The position numbers and the translations under genes were made by a program. From Anaerolineaceae bacterium (lineage in GTDB: Bacteria; Chloroflexota; Anaerolineae; Anaerolineales; Anaerolineaceae), in assembly GCA_011620555.1 (NCBI GenBank), contig WOYY01000058.1, forward strand, positions 1-64,000: 64,000 nt of DNA, given 5' to 3'. The notes under the pieces are model-generated. The model did no database searches. It was given only the letters and a program-made list of their open reading frames with translations, and had not been told where the DNA came from. Below, piece after piece: positions 20,257-29,329 of the stretch; position 1 is the stretch's first letter, and each line of letters begins with the position of its first letter.

Positions 20257-22131
20257 CTAAGATTTGATCTTCTCGATGATCTCCGCAACCATATCAAAGC
20301 GGTTAAAAGAGGGGATGATATAGACGCCCTGGAAATATTGCTTCAACTCTTCAATCAGCTCCACGGCGATCCGCTTCCCCTCGCCCAGCATATCATCCTC
20401 ACCCGCGTTTGCCATCCGCTCCTGGATCGTTTCAGGGATCACAATCCCGGGCACCTCGTTATGCAAAAAGCGCGCATGGCGGTCCGTCACCAGGGGCAGC
20501 ACGCCCGCCAGCACCGGCGTGGTCAACTCGCCATAGCGCTCGGCATAAAAGGCCAGGAACTCCTGGGCACGAGCCACTTCGAAGATCGGCTGGGTCAGAA
20601 AGAAATCCGCCCCCGCGCTCAGCTTCTTGCGCAGGGTTCGGACTTCGCGTTCCGGGTCAGCGGGGCAGAGGTTCAGCGCCGCGCCCACGAAGAAGGTCGT
20701 CGGCTGGCCGATCTCGCCGCCGGCATGGTCCATGCCGGTGTTGAACCCTTCCTTAATCAAGCGAATCAGGCCGGTCGGGACGAGGTCATAGGAATCATTG
20801 GCATCGGGATAGTCACCGATCGCGGTGGGGTCGCCCATCACCACAAAGACATTGCGGATATTGATCGCATGCGCCGCCAGCAGGTCGCCCTGCACCCGGA
20901 GCAGGTTCCGCCCGCGGGTCGGGAAATGCAGCGTAGTCTCCACACCAAAGCGGGACTGGATCAGGTCGCAGACCGCCCAGGGACTCATCCGCATCCGCGC
21001 CCGGGGGCTGTCGGCCACGTCAATCACATCCGCGCCGGCATCCGCCAGCAGCGAAGCACCAGCCAGCAGTTTATGCGTGGAAAGCCCCCGCGGCGGGTCC
21101 ACCTCGACTGCGATCACAAATTTCCCATCCGCCAGTTTTTTGGCCAGCCCGGAGGGTCCCTCCGCCGGTTCCATCTCCCGGCTGGGCGCCACTTCCAGAT
21201 CGGCCAGCTGCACCACGGCGTAGCCTGCCGGTGTAGTCGAAATCGCCTCCGCAATCACTTTCACGTGCGCGGGCGTGGTGCCGCAGCAGCCACCGACCAC
21301 GCTCGCCCCGGACTGCCAGAAAGCCAGAGTGTAATCCCGGAAGTAATCCGGGCCGGCGGGGTACATGATCCGCCCGCCCACGCGTTCCGGGAAGCCTGCA
21401 TTGGGCATCACGGAGAAACGCCCCTCAGGCACCGCGGCCTTCATCTGCTTGAGGATTCGCAGCAGCTGGGCCGGGCCGCCGGAGCAGTTCACGCCGATCA
21501 CATCCACCCCAAAACTCGCCATCTGCTCCGCCACCTCGCGGGGCGTGTCGCCCAGGAGGGTCCGGCGGTCGCGGGTGAAGGTCATCGAGGCAATCACAGG
21601 CATAGTTTCATCCACCGCGTGCACGGCCCGCACAGCCTCGCGCACGGCATAGAGGTCCACCATCGTTTCGATCAGGATCACCTCCACTCCGGCCTCGATC
21701 AGCGCCCGAGCCTGCTCCAGGTAGATCTCAAAGGCTTCTTCCGGCTGGATATGACCGAAAGGCGCCAGGGGCAGCCCCAAGGGGCCGATATCCCCGGCGA
21801 TCATCACGTCTTTAAAGGAGGCTTCCACCATCCGGCGGGCCAGCTTGACCCCCGCGGTGTTAACCTCCGCCACCCGCTCATCCAGCCCGTGCCGCTCCAG
21901 CTTGGCCCGGTTCGCGCCGAAGGTGTTGGTCTTGACCACCTCCGCCCCCGCGGCGATGTAATCCCGGTGGATCTCGCCGACGGCCGCTGGATTGATCAGG
22001 TTCAGCTCATCAAAGCACTCATCAATATCCACGCCCCGTTCATGGAGAAGCGTGCCCATCGCGCCGTCAAACACAATGGGCTTATCAATGCGGTTCAACC
22101 GCTGAATGAATTTTCTTTCGTCTTTATTCAT
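20257..22131 (-). CDS. Bifunctional homocysteine S-methyltransferase / 5,10-methylenetetrahydrofolate reductase
   Basis: N-terminal DGAMGTLLHERG, GVNCSGGP, VVGGCCGTTPAHV (zinc-binding homocysteine MT); C-terminal MTHFR domain (VIAVEVDPPRG, FVVMGDP, GADFFLTQPIFE). Confidence 0.92.
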   Translation of the reverse strand: MNKDERKFIQRLNRIDKPIVFDGAMGTLLHERGVDIDECFDELNLINPAAVGEIHRDYIAAGAEVVKTNTFGANRAKLERHGLDERVAEVNTAGVKLARRMVEASFKDVMIAGDIGPLGLPLAPFGHIQPEEAFEIYLEQARALIEAGVEVILIETMVDLYAVREAVRAVHAVDETMPVIASMTFTRDRRTLLGDTPREVAEQMASFGVDVIGVNCSGGPAQLLRILKQMKAAVPEGRFSVMPNAGFPERVGGRIMYPAGPDYFRDYTLAFWQSGASVVGGCCGTTPAHVKVIAEAISTTPAGYAVVQLADLEVAPSREMEPAEGPSGLAKKLADGKFVIAVEVDPPRGLSTHKLLAGASLLADAGADVIDVADSPRARMRMSPWAVCDLIQSRFGVETTLHFPTRGRNLLRVQGDLLAAHAINIRNVFVVMGDPTAIGDYPDANDSYDLVPTGLIRLIKEGFNTGMDHAGGEIGQPTTFFVGAALNLCPADPEREVRTLRKKLSAGADFFLTQPIFEVARAQEFLAFYAERYGELTTPVLAGVLPLVTDRHARFLHNEVPGIVIPETIQERMANAGEDDMLGEGKRIAVELIEELKQYFQGVYIIPSFNRFDMVAEIIEKIKS

Positions 22132-22148
22132 AGCATCCGTCCAATAAG

Positions 22149-25100
22149 TTAATCGCTCAGCAGTTGTTCCACCCGGCTGGTGCCCACATTGAAATATTTG
22201 GCATCGGGGTGGTGAACGATGATCGCTGCGGTGGATTGTTCCGGGATCAGTTGATAGGCGGCGGTCAGGCTCATGCCCAGGGCTGATTCGGCCGGGAGCA
22301 GCTCAAAGACCTTGACATGGTCCTCCAGTTCGGGGATCGCCGGGTAGCCCCAGGAATAGCGCTTGCCGCGCTGGGGGCTCAGGCCGAGTTCCCGCCGGAT
22401 GTGCTCGTGCAGGTAGGCCGCAGTGGCCTCGGCCATCTGCACCGCCAGCCCATGCAGGTAATAGCCCTCGGCGTATTCGCCGGCTTCCTGCAAGGCTTCA
22501 AAACGCTCGGTGGCCTTGCGTCCCACGGTGACCACCTGGAAGGCGACCACGTCCATCCTGCCGGAGTCTTTTGCGGCGAAATAGTCCGCCAGGCTAAGGC
22601 CCTCGCCCCCCTCCTGGCGCGGGAAGCTGAAACGTTCCAACACAGCAGGTTCATCCTCCTGCAGGGTGTCGGGGTCATAGACCAGCAACTCATCGCCTTC
22701 CGACTGGCAGGGCCAGTAGCCATAGACCGCCTGGGGCTGGAGCCAGCCCTCCTTCTCGGCGGCCTTGCGCATCCGCTCCAGCCGCTGGTTGAAGGCCACT
22801 TTGAGCTTCTTCCATTCCTCACCGTGGGCGTTCTTTGCGCCCCAGGAAAGGCGGTAAAGCTCATTTAAGGAGAGGTGCTCGCCGACGATCTCCAGAGGCA
22901 TGGCGCGGACCACCCGCGGTCCCCAATAGGGCGGCACGGGCAGGTCAGTGAGTGGCTGAACGGCATTCGCACGGACCGAACGGGCCACGCTGCGACCGGC
23001 ATGCAGGTCCTTGCCCAGTTCATAGTCCGCCGACTTTTGGGTCTCGGTCACCAGAGCTTCTCGTTTTTCCGGCGTCATCAAGGCGTCCATGGTCGCGAGG
23101 CCCTCAAACGCGTCCTTGCAATAGAAAACGCCGGGTTCATAATAATGCCCGGCTTCCGTCAGCAAAATCCGCTTGCCAAAGCGGGGATTGATCGCCGCGC
23201 CGCCGATCAGCACGGGGAACCCCAGACCGCGGCGGTCCAGTTCGTTGACGATCAGCGGCATCTGTTTGCTGGTGGAAACCAGCAACGCGCTCAGCCCGAT
23301 CGCATTCGCTTTTTCCTCCACCGCCCGCGAAATGATCGTCTCGGCCGGGACCTGTTTGCCCAGGTCCACCACGGTGTAACCGTTGTTCGAAAGGATCGTC
23401 TTGACCAAATTCTTGCCAATGTCATGCACGTCGCCATAGACCGTCGCGAGCACCAGCTTGCCTTTGGTCGCGCCTGCCTGCTTCTCCAAAAAGTTCTCCA
23501 GATAGCCCACGGCAACCTTCATCACTTCGGCGCTCTGCAACACAAAGGGCAGAATCAATTCGCCCGCGCCGAACTTATCACCCACATCCTTCATCGCGGG
23601 CAGCAGCACGGTGTTGAGGACCTCCACCGCGGTCTCCCCTTTCGGACGCTGCGGGTCCCGGTTGAGGAGCAGGTCAATGTCGGCTTCCACGTCTGCCTTG
23701 TGGCGGTGCAGGATGCGCCAATGCAGGCGCTCTTCCGGCGTCATCTCAGCCAGGTCCACCTGGCCCGTCTGGCTTTCCTCGCCGCTGTCTTCCACCGATT
23801 CAAAATAGGCAATCAGGTGGGCCAGCGCCTGCTCGTCGCGGTTGAAGATCAGGTCCTCCGCCAGCTTGCGTTCTTCCTCCGGGATTTCAGCATAAGGCTT
23901 GATATCCGCCGGGTTGACGATTGCCATATCCAGGCCCGCCTCCACGGCGTGAGTGAGCATCACACTGTTGAGGACAGCCCGCGCCGGGCGGGAAAGGCCA
24001 AAGGACACGTTGCTCACGCCCAATGAGGTCAGCACGCCGGGCAGGGTCTCCTTGATCCGGCGAATGCCTTCCAAAGTCTGGATCGCGGAATCCTGCAAAT
24101 CCGGGTCGCCGGTCGCCAGGGTGAAGGTCAGCGCATCGTAGACCAAATCCTCAGGCCGCAGGCCATACTCATTGACGGCCAGGTCATAGATCCGCCTGGC
24201 CACGGCCACTTTCCGGTCAGCGCTTTTGGCCATACCCTCCTCGTCAATCGTCAGCACGATCACGGCGGCGTTGAAGCGCTTCGCCAGGCTGAAAATTTTG
24301 GCGGCTTTTTCCGGCCCCGACTCCAGATGGGTGGAATTAATCAGGCTGCGGCCGGGGTTGGCCTCCAAAGCCGCCTCGATCACTTCGATCTCAGTCGAAT
24401 CGATCACCAGCGGGACCGGCACGGCGTTCGCCAGCCGCTTGACCAACTTGCGCATCAACTGGTCCTCATCCGCCCGCTCGGTCAACGCCGCGCAGACATC
24501 CAGCCCATGCGCGCCGTTATCCACCTGGGCGCGGGCCATCTCCACGATCCCGTCGTAGTCCTCCGCCATGATCAGCCGCTTGAACTTACGAGAACCCTGG
24601 GTATTGAGGCGTTCGCCGATCAGGAAGGGCGCCGGCACCTGCTGCATCGGCACGGCCTGCACCGGAGAAGCCAGCATCGCCTCCACCGGCGGCGCGGGCG
24701 GTTTTGCCCGGCCCCGGTCCAACCCCTCGTTGAGCCGTTGGATATGGTCTTCGCGGGTCCCGCAGCAACCCCCCACCACTCGGACGCCGTATTCATTGAC
24801 AAATTCCAGCATCAGGTCCGCAAAAGGTTGCGGCTCCATCGGGTAGACCGCTTCGCCATCCACATTCAGGGGCAAACCGGCATTGGGGATGCAGGACACT
24901 GGCAGGCGGGAATTCTCAGTCAGATAGCGGATCGGCTCGCGCATGTAGTCCGGCCCGGTGGAGCAGTTCAGCCCGATCACGTCAATGCCCATCTCCTCCA
25001 AAATCGCCCGGGCGGCGGCGATATCCGTCCCCAGCAGCATCCGGCCGGTGGTATCCAGCGTGACCTGGGCCTGAATGGGCAGGACCTGCCCCGTCTCTTC

Positions 25101-25679
25101 AAAAGCGGCCTGAATCCCCTGGATCACCGCTTTCACTTCGAGGATGTCCTGCGAGGTCTCGATCAGCAGCAGATCCACCCCGCCCTTAATCAGCCCCACC
25201 GCCTGCTCCCGGAAGACATCGACCAGGTCTTGGAAGGCAATATTCGCCATCTCGGGGTCTTCGGTGGAGATCAGTTTGCCGCTGGGTCCCATCGAACCGG
25301 CCACAAAGCGCGGTTTTTCCGGTGTGCTGTATTCATCCGCAACCCGGCGCGCCAGGCTGGCGGCCGTGCGGTTGATCTCCAGTACCCGGTCTCCCAATCC
25401 GAACTCCCTCAGGGTCAGCCGGTTGGAGCGGAAGGAATCCGTCTCGATCACGTCCGAGCCGGCTTCAAGGAAGCTGCGATGGACAATTTCGACCGCGCTC
25501 GGTTTGGTAATCACTAGGTAGTCATTGCAGCCCACCGTCCGCTCCCCGCCAAAGTCCGCGGCACTCAGATGCTGCCGGTCCAGGTTGGTGCCCATTGCGC
25601 CATCAAAGAGGACCACACCGTGGTCGATCGCATCGAGGTAACGCCGATTGGTGAATTGCTTTTGTTTCCCTGAGGACAT
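22149..25679 (-). CDS. metH: Cobalamin-dependent methionine synthase
   Basis: DGAMGTNLDRQ, VGGCCGTREDHI, pterin-binding domain, GDVHDIGKNLVKTIL (B12-binding DxHxxG), activation domain (YSWGYPAIPE). Confidence 0.94.
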   Translation of the reverse strand: MSSGKQKQFTNRRYLDAIDHGVVLFDGAMGTNLDRQHLSAADFGGERTVGCNDYLVITKPSAVEIVHRSFLEAGSDVIETDSFRSNRLTLREFGLGDRVLEINRTAASLARRVADEYSTPEKPRFVAGSMGPSGKLISTEDPEMANIAFQDLVDVFREQAVGLIKGGVDLLLIETSQDILEVKAVIQGIQAAFEETGQVLPIQAQVTLDTTGRMLLGTDIAAARAILEEMGIDVIGLNCSTGPDYMREPIRYLTENSRLPVSCIPNAGLPLNVDGEAVYPMEPQPFADLMLEFVNEYGVRVVGGCCGTREDHIQRLNEGLDRGRAKPPAPPVEAMLASPVQAVPMQQVPAPFLIGERLNTQGSRKFKRLIMAEDYDGIVEMARAQVDNGAHGLDVCAALTERADEDQLMRKLVKRLANAVPVPLVIDSTEIEVIEAALEANPGRSLINSTHLESGPEKAAKIFSLAKRFNAAVIVLTIDEEGMAKSADRKVAVARRIYDLAVNEYGLRPEDLVYDALTFTLATGDPDLQDSAIQTLEGIRRIKETLPGVLTSLGVSNVSFGLSRPARAVLNSVMLTHAVEAGLDMAIVNPADIKPYAEIPEEERKLAEDLIFNRDEQALAHLIAYFESVEDSGEESQTGQVDLAEMTPEERLHWRILHRHKADVEADIDLLLNRDPQRPKGETAVEVLNTVLLPAMKDVGDKFGAGELILPFVLQSAEVMKVAVGYLENFLEKQAGATKGKLVLATVYGDVHDIGKNLVKTILSNNGYTVVDLGKQVPAETIISRAVEEKANAIGLSALLVSTSKQMPLIVNELDRRGLGFPVLIGGAAINPRFGKRILLTEAGHYYEPGVFYCKDAFEGLATMDALMTPEKREALVTETQKSADYELGKDLHAGRSVARSVRANAVQPLTDLPVPPYWGPRVVRAMPLEIVGEHLSLNELYRLSWGAKNAHGEEWKKLKVAFNQRLERMRKAAEKEGWLQPQAVYGYWPCQSEGDELLVYDPDTLQEDEPAVLERFSFPRQEGGEGLSLADYFAAKDSGRMDVVAFQVVTVGRKATERFEALQEAGEYAEGYYLHGLAVQMAEATAAYLHEHIRRELGLSPQRGKRYSWGYPAIPELEDHVKVFELLPAESALGMSLTAAYQLIPEQSTAAIIVHHPDAKYFNVGTSRVEQLLSD

Positions 25680-25734
25680 ACGATGTTCCTTCCCGTCCCA
25701 AGCCTGAGGCTGAGGCAGCGCTTGTTAAATCAAT

Positions 25735-25760
25735 CGCCTCTCAAAAAAAGATGAGAGGCG
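25735..25760 (-). promoter_or_regulatory. Putative expression-platform hairpin of the S-box leader (9-bp stem)
   Basis: Minus strand CGCCTCTCA-tctttttt-TGAGAGGCG, followed by ATTGATT rather than a U-tract. Confidence 0.55.
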
Positions 25761-25785
25761 CTAAGTACCCGTTCGGTCACTTCAC

Positions 25786-25896
25786 CTCATCTTCCAGATC
25801 CCCCCGCTTCCGGGGACTGCCGGAATTGGCACCTGTGTTCGTTCACACTGGTTGCCGAGGTTTCAATGGGCCGGTCCCTCCACCTCTCTGGATGAG
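25786..25896 (-). ncRNA. SAM-I (S-box) riboswitch upstream of metH
   Basis: Minus strand CTCATCCAGAGAGGTGGAGGGACCGGCCCATTGAAACCTCGGCAACC...GGTGCCAATTCC...GGAAGATGAG: canonical S-box core with closing P1 (ctcatc/gatgag). Confidence 0.95.
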
Positions 25897-25911
25897 TTTT
25901 CAATCAGACAA

Positions 25912-25940
25912 AGTCTATCACATTAAGAAGTGAAAGTCAA
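25912..25940 (-). promoter_or_regulatory. Sigma70-type promoter for the S-box-metH transcript
   Basis: Minus strand TTGACT-17 nt-TAGACT, just 5' of the riboswitch and immediately after the upstream gene's stop codon. Confidence 0.6.
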
Positions 25941-25942
25941 TT

Positions 25943-28900
25943 TTAGGAACTTTCCTTTGGGAACTTTCCAGCGGAAGCCGGACCCACTTTTTTGGTCTGG
26001 CGAATCGGGATTTGGAGGAAGAAACTACTCCCCCGCCCTAATTTACTCTCAAACCAGACCTTTCCCCCATGCCTTTCAGCGATGGATTTAACAATTGCCA
26101 GGCCCAACCCGCTCCCGGAACGCTCCCCCACCCCCACCTGTCCCTCGGAATGGTAGAAGCGCTTGAAAATCTTGCGCTGGTCCAGCGGCGCGATCCCAGG
26201 CCCGAAATCCTCCACCGTCATCAGAACAGACTCCGCCTGTTTCTGGACTTTGAGGTTGACCCGGCCCTGATTGGCTGAATATTTGATGGCGTTATCCACC
26301 AGGTTCTTCAAAGCCTGAACGAGGAAAGCGGAATCCGCCTCGACCACAAGCGGCTCTTCGGGCAGGCTGACCGCCAATTCAATATTCTTTTGTTTGGTCT
26401 GCGTATCCATCAGATCCGCCACCCGCTGGATCACATCGCTTATGAGGACCTCTTTAAATTCCAGCGCATCGTTCGAATCCAGCCGCCCAAGGTCCAGCAG
26501 GTTTTGCACCAGCGACCGCATTTCAGCCACGCTGGTGATGATATTGCTGACATAGGTCTCCTGCTGGTCGTTGAGGTTCCCGGCCAGCCGCAGGAGCTTG
26601 GCATAGCCCTGCATCAGGGTCAGCGGGGACCGCAGCTCATGCGAGACGGTGGTCACATATTCAGTCTTGGCGGCATCCTGCGCCTTGAAAGCCGTCACAT
26701 CCTTGATGATCGTGGCTGTTCCAATCGTGCGCTGATCCACAATCAACGGCGCCACCAGCAGCAGATAGGACTTTTGATCGGAGGTATGGACTTCCTGTGC
26801 CTGCGATCCCTCCGTGGGCATCTCCAGCGCGCCGGCGAAATCCGTCTCTTCCAGGAGCGCCGCCCGGGTTGCGCCGAGCAGTTCCCGCCCCGCCAGCCCC
26901 GGCAAATGAATGGCGGCGGGATTGGCGTAAATCACAACCTGATTCAAATCCGCAACCAGCACAGCATCCTCAAGGGCGGCCAGCACCGCTTCCAACTGTT
27001 TCTGATGGGTCAGGGATTCATCAAAGGCTCTGTGATTGATGATCGCGGTCGCCGCTTTTTGGGAGAGATCCGTGAAGTAATCCAGTTCCTCTTCGCTGAG
27101 GTCGGAGCGCCGGTCGGATGCCAACCAGAGCGTCCCCAGCAGTTTGCTCTTCCAGCGCAAGGGCAGGGAAAGCAGCAGTGTTGGCGCGGGCATATCCTTG
27201 GTCAGATGGAAATTGCGCCCGATCTGGGCATCCCGCATCAGCCATTGCCCCCGGACGCGGGTGACCGTCAGGATGTCCTCATCCAGAGCCGCCAGCCCGC
27301 GGGCATCCTTGCCCATCCCGAACCGCTGATCCGGGGCCGCTTTGCCGGAGGGCTGTGACTCATTGAGCAGGACGATCCGGGCCGAGGAGATCCCATGCTC
27401 CAAAGCAGCCACCAAAACCACCTGCAGAGAGTCTTTCAACTTCAACTGCCCGGTGATCCGCTCGCTGACGGTCAGCAGGTCCGACTGGGTCTGTAATCGG
27501 GTCTTAACGCTGGCCGTCATCTGCTCGAAATTATCCGCCAAACCTTGAAGCCCGGATGAATAGCGATGCCGAGTTTCGGCGACCGAGAGATCGCCCTGGC
27601 TGATCTTAGCGGCTTCGACAGCCAGACGGTCCGCATCCCGGCTGATCTTGCTGAACATGATGACGGCAATCCCGGCTTCCAAAGTGATCAGGGCCATTCC
27701 AGCCAGGATCAGCGGGATCACTTCCTGCACAGCCTGAAGCTGGAGGATAGGGTTTGGAATCACTGTGATCACCGACCAGCCAAGCGTTCCCACCGGCTGG
27801 AAATATTCCATCTGCCGCGCGCCGGTCTCATCCACCGTTTCAAAGAAAGTCGCGGTCAGGAAAGTCGAACCCGTGTAGGCAGACATCGGAGAAGTTGAGG
27901 CCGAGTGATAAACTACCTGTCCGGCGGCATCCACGATCAGGATTTCGCCGCCAGCCGCCAGCAAGCCATTCATGGATGTCAAATAGGGCTTGAGCGCCGC
28001 TGCGCTGGCAAGCTCAACCCGTCCCCACAGGACGGCGACAATCTGTCCACTAGAGTCGGTCTTGGGCGTGAAGAAGCTCAGGCTGCGGCCATATTCCTCC
28101 CCAGCCGGAACGATCACCGGCGGTACGGATGCGCCAGCCAGGACCTGCTGAATGGCAGTCCGTTCGTCAGCGGAGGGCATCATCTGGGTGGGCACGCTGG
28201 CCAGGATGCCGCCATCCGGCCCGGCCAGGGCGAGCTGGTCAAAAATGCCCCCGGCCGCCCACTGCGCTTCAAGCGCGGCCTGCGCCGATTCCAGGGTGAC
28301 CAGCGAAGGGTCAATACCGCCGGCAAACTGCTGGATAGCCGTTTGCCCCCCAGCTAAAAAGCCCGGCAGCGTTTCAGCTAGGGACTGAGCCGTGGTCGTC
28401 ATCTCCTCAACCACCGAGCGTTTGGCAAACTCCTGGGCGGATTTCCATTGCCCGGCGACCGTCGCCGCAAGCAGGACAAGCGCCAAGGGCAGAGCGATCA
28501 GCACATAGCGCAGACCCAGGCTCTGCTGAAGCTCCGCCGGATCAACCGTTGAGCCTGCTGCGCCCCATCGATCCTTCGCCAGCCATTGCGCGCCGAGACA
28601 GCCCAGCCCGCCCAGCAGCAGCATTCCACCCAGCGCCAGGTAAACGGGCGCCAGCTGCGTGAGCGCCGAAACTAAGCTGGCCGCCAGGTTCCCTTCCGCA
28701 TTGAGGAAGAGCGCCAGAAAAGTCAGCGGGAAGAGCAGCGCCGCGGCGGCCAGGGCGGCCCCAGGCGGCCACCGCAAAAGGCGATAGAGCAGGCCCGGCC
28801 GCTTTTGCCGGATAGCCAAAGTGAACACCAGCGCAGCGCTCATAAAGAGCAAGGGGGTGAAGATGGAATGGGTATCGAGATAGGCCAGCAAAATGCCGGA

Positions 28901-29230
28901 AAGCCCGGCCAGCAGTACGCCCGGCATCAGGCCCAGAATGCCCCCCGCGGCCAGCCAGGGCAAGGCCGCCAGGATCATCAGGTGAGGCGTGGTGGGGCTG
29001 TTTTCAGTCTGGATGGGAAGGCCCAGGAAGGGCGTGAAGATCAGGATCAGCACGCTCAAAAGCGCCAGCCAGGCCAGGGAACTGCGATCCAGTTTGAACT
29101 GCTGGTCCCTTTTCCGGACGGTGACGAACACGATCACACCCAACCAAACCGCCCACCCCAGCAGCGATAGCAGAGATTGGGGGATCTGGATGGCATATTC
29201 CGGCAAGAGTGGCGCGATAAAATCAGGCAT
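25943..29230 (-). CDS. Large membrane sensor histidine kinase (TM array - extracellular sensor - HAMP - GAF - PAS - HisKA - HATPase_c)
   Basis: VTTVSHELRSPLTLMQGYAKLL (H-box), NLVDNAIKYSANQG (N-box), GSGLGLAIVKSIAERHGGKVWFESKLGRGSSF (G2). Confidence 0.88.
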   Translation of the reverse strand: MPDFIAPLLPEYAIQIPQSLLSLLGWAVWLGVIVFVTVRKRDQQFKLDRSSLAWLALLSVLILIFTPFLGLPIQTENSPTTPHLMILAALPWLAAGGILGLMPGVLLAGLSGILLAYLDTHSIFTPLLFMSAALVFTLAIRQKRPGLLYRLLRWPPGAALAAAALLFPLTFLALFLNAEGNLAASLVSALTQLAPVYLALGGMLLLGGLGCLGAQWLAKDRWGAAGSTVDPAELQQSLGLRYVLIALPLALVLLAATVAGQWKSAQEFAKRSVVEEMTTTAQSLAETLPGFLAGGQTAIQQFAGGIDPSLVTLESAQAALEAQWAAGGIFDQLALAGPDGGILASVPTQMMPSADERTAIQQVLAGASVPPVIVPAGEEYGRSLSFFTPKTDSSGQIVAVLWGRVELASAAALKPYLTSMNGLLAAGGEILIVDAAGQVVYHSASTSPMSAYTGSTFLTATFFETVDETGARQMEYFQPVGTLGWSVITVIPNPILQLQAVQEVIPLILAGMALITLEAGIAVIMFSKISRDADRLAVEAAKISQGDLSVAETRHRYSSGLQGLADNFEQMTASVKTRLQTQSDLLTVSERITGQLKLKDSLQVVLVAALEHGISSARIVLLNESQPSGKAAPDQRFGMGKDARGLAALDEDILTVTRVRGQWLMRDAQIGRNFHLTKDMPAPTLLLSLPLRWKSKLLGTLWLASDRRSDLSEEELDYFTDLSQKAATAIINHRAFDESLTHQKQLEAVLAALEDAVLVADLNQVVIYANPAAIHLPGLAGRELLGATRAALLEETDFAGALEMPTEGSQAQEVHTSDQKSYLLLVAPLIVDQRTIGTATIIKDVTAFKAQDAAKTEYVTTVSHELRSPLTLMQGYAKLLRLAGNLNDQQETYVSNIITSVAEMRSLVQNLLDLGRLDSNDALEFKEVLISDVIQRVADLMDTQTKQKNIELAVSLPEEPLVVEADSAFLVQALKNLVDNAIKYSANQGRVNLKVQKQAESVLMTVEDFGPGIAPLDQRKIFKRFYHSEGQVGVGERSGSGLGLAIVKSIAERHGGKVWFESKLGRGSSFFLQIPIRQTKKVGPASAGKFPKESS

Positions 29231-29329
29231 TTTTCAGTCTGTTGATCCTGGATAATTCATTATAGCATCAGAGCGACTCGAAGATGGATTTTTTTCAGCG
29301 CTTCACCCCCATTAACACTCGAACCCCCG

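Noticed and set aside
20071-22152. 693-aa plus-strand ORF
   Set aside because: Antisense to the homocysteine MT/MTHFR gene; H/R/Q-rich shadow ORF without family motifs.
22875-25517. Long plus-strand ORFs 22875-24026 and 24327-25517
   Set aside because: Antisense to metH; no domain signature.
25690-25715. AGCCTGAGGCT near-palindrome in the metH leader
   Set aside because: Short imperfect palindrome with no supporting context; not called as an operator.
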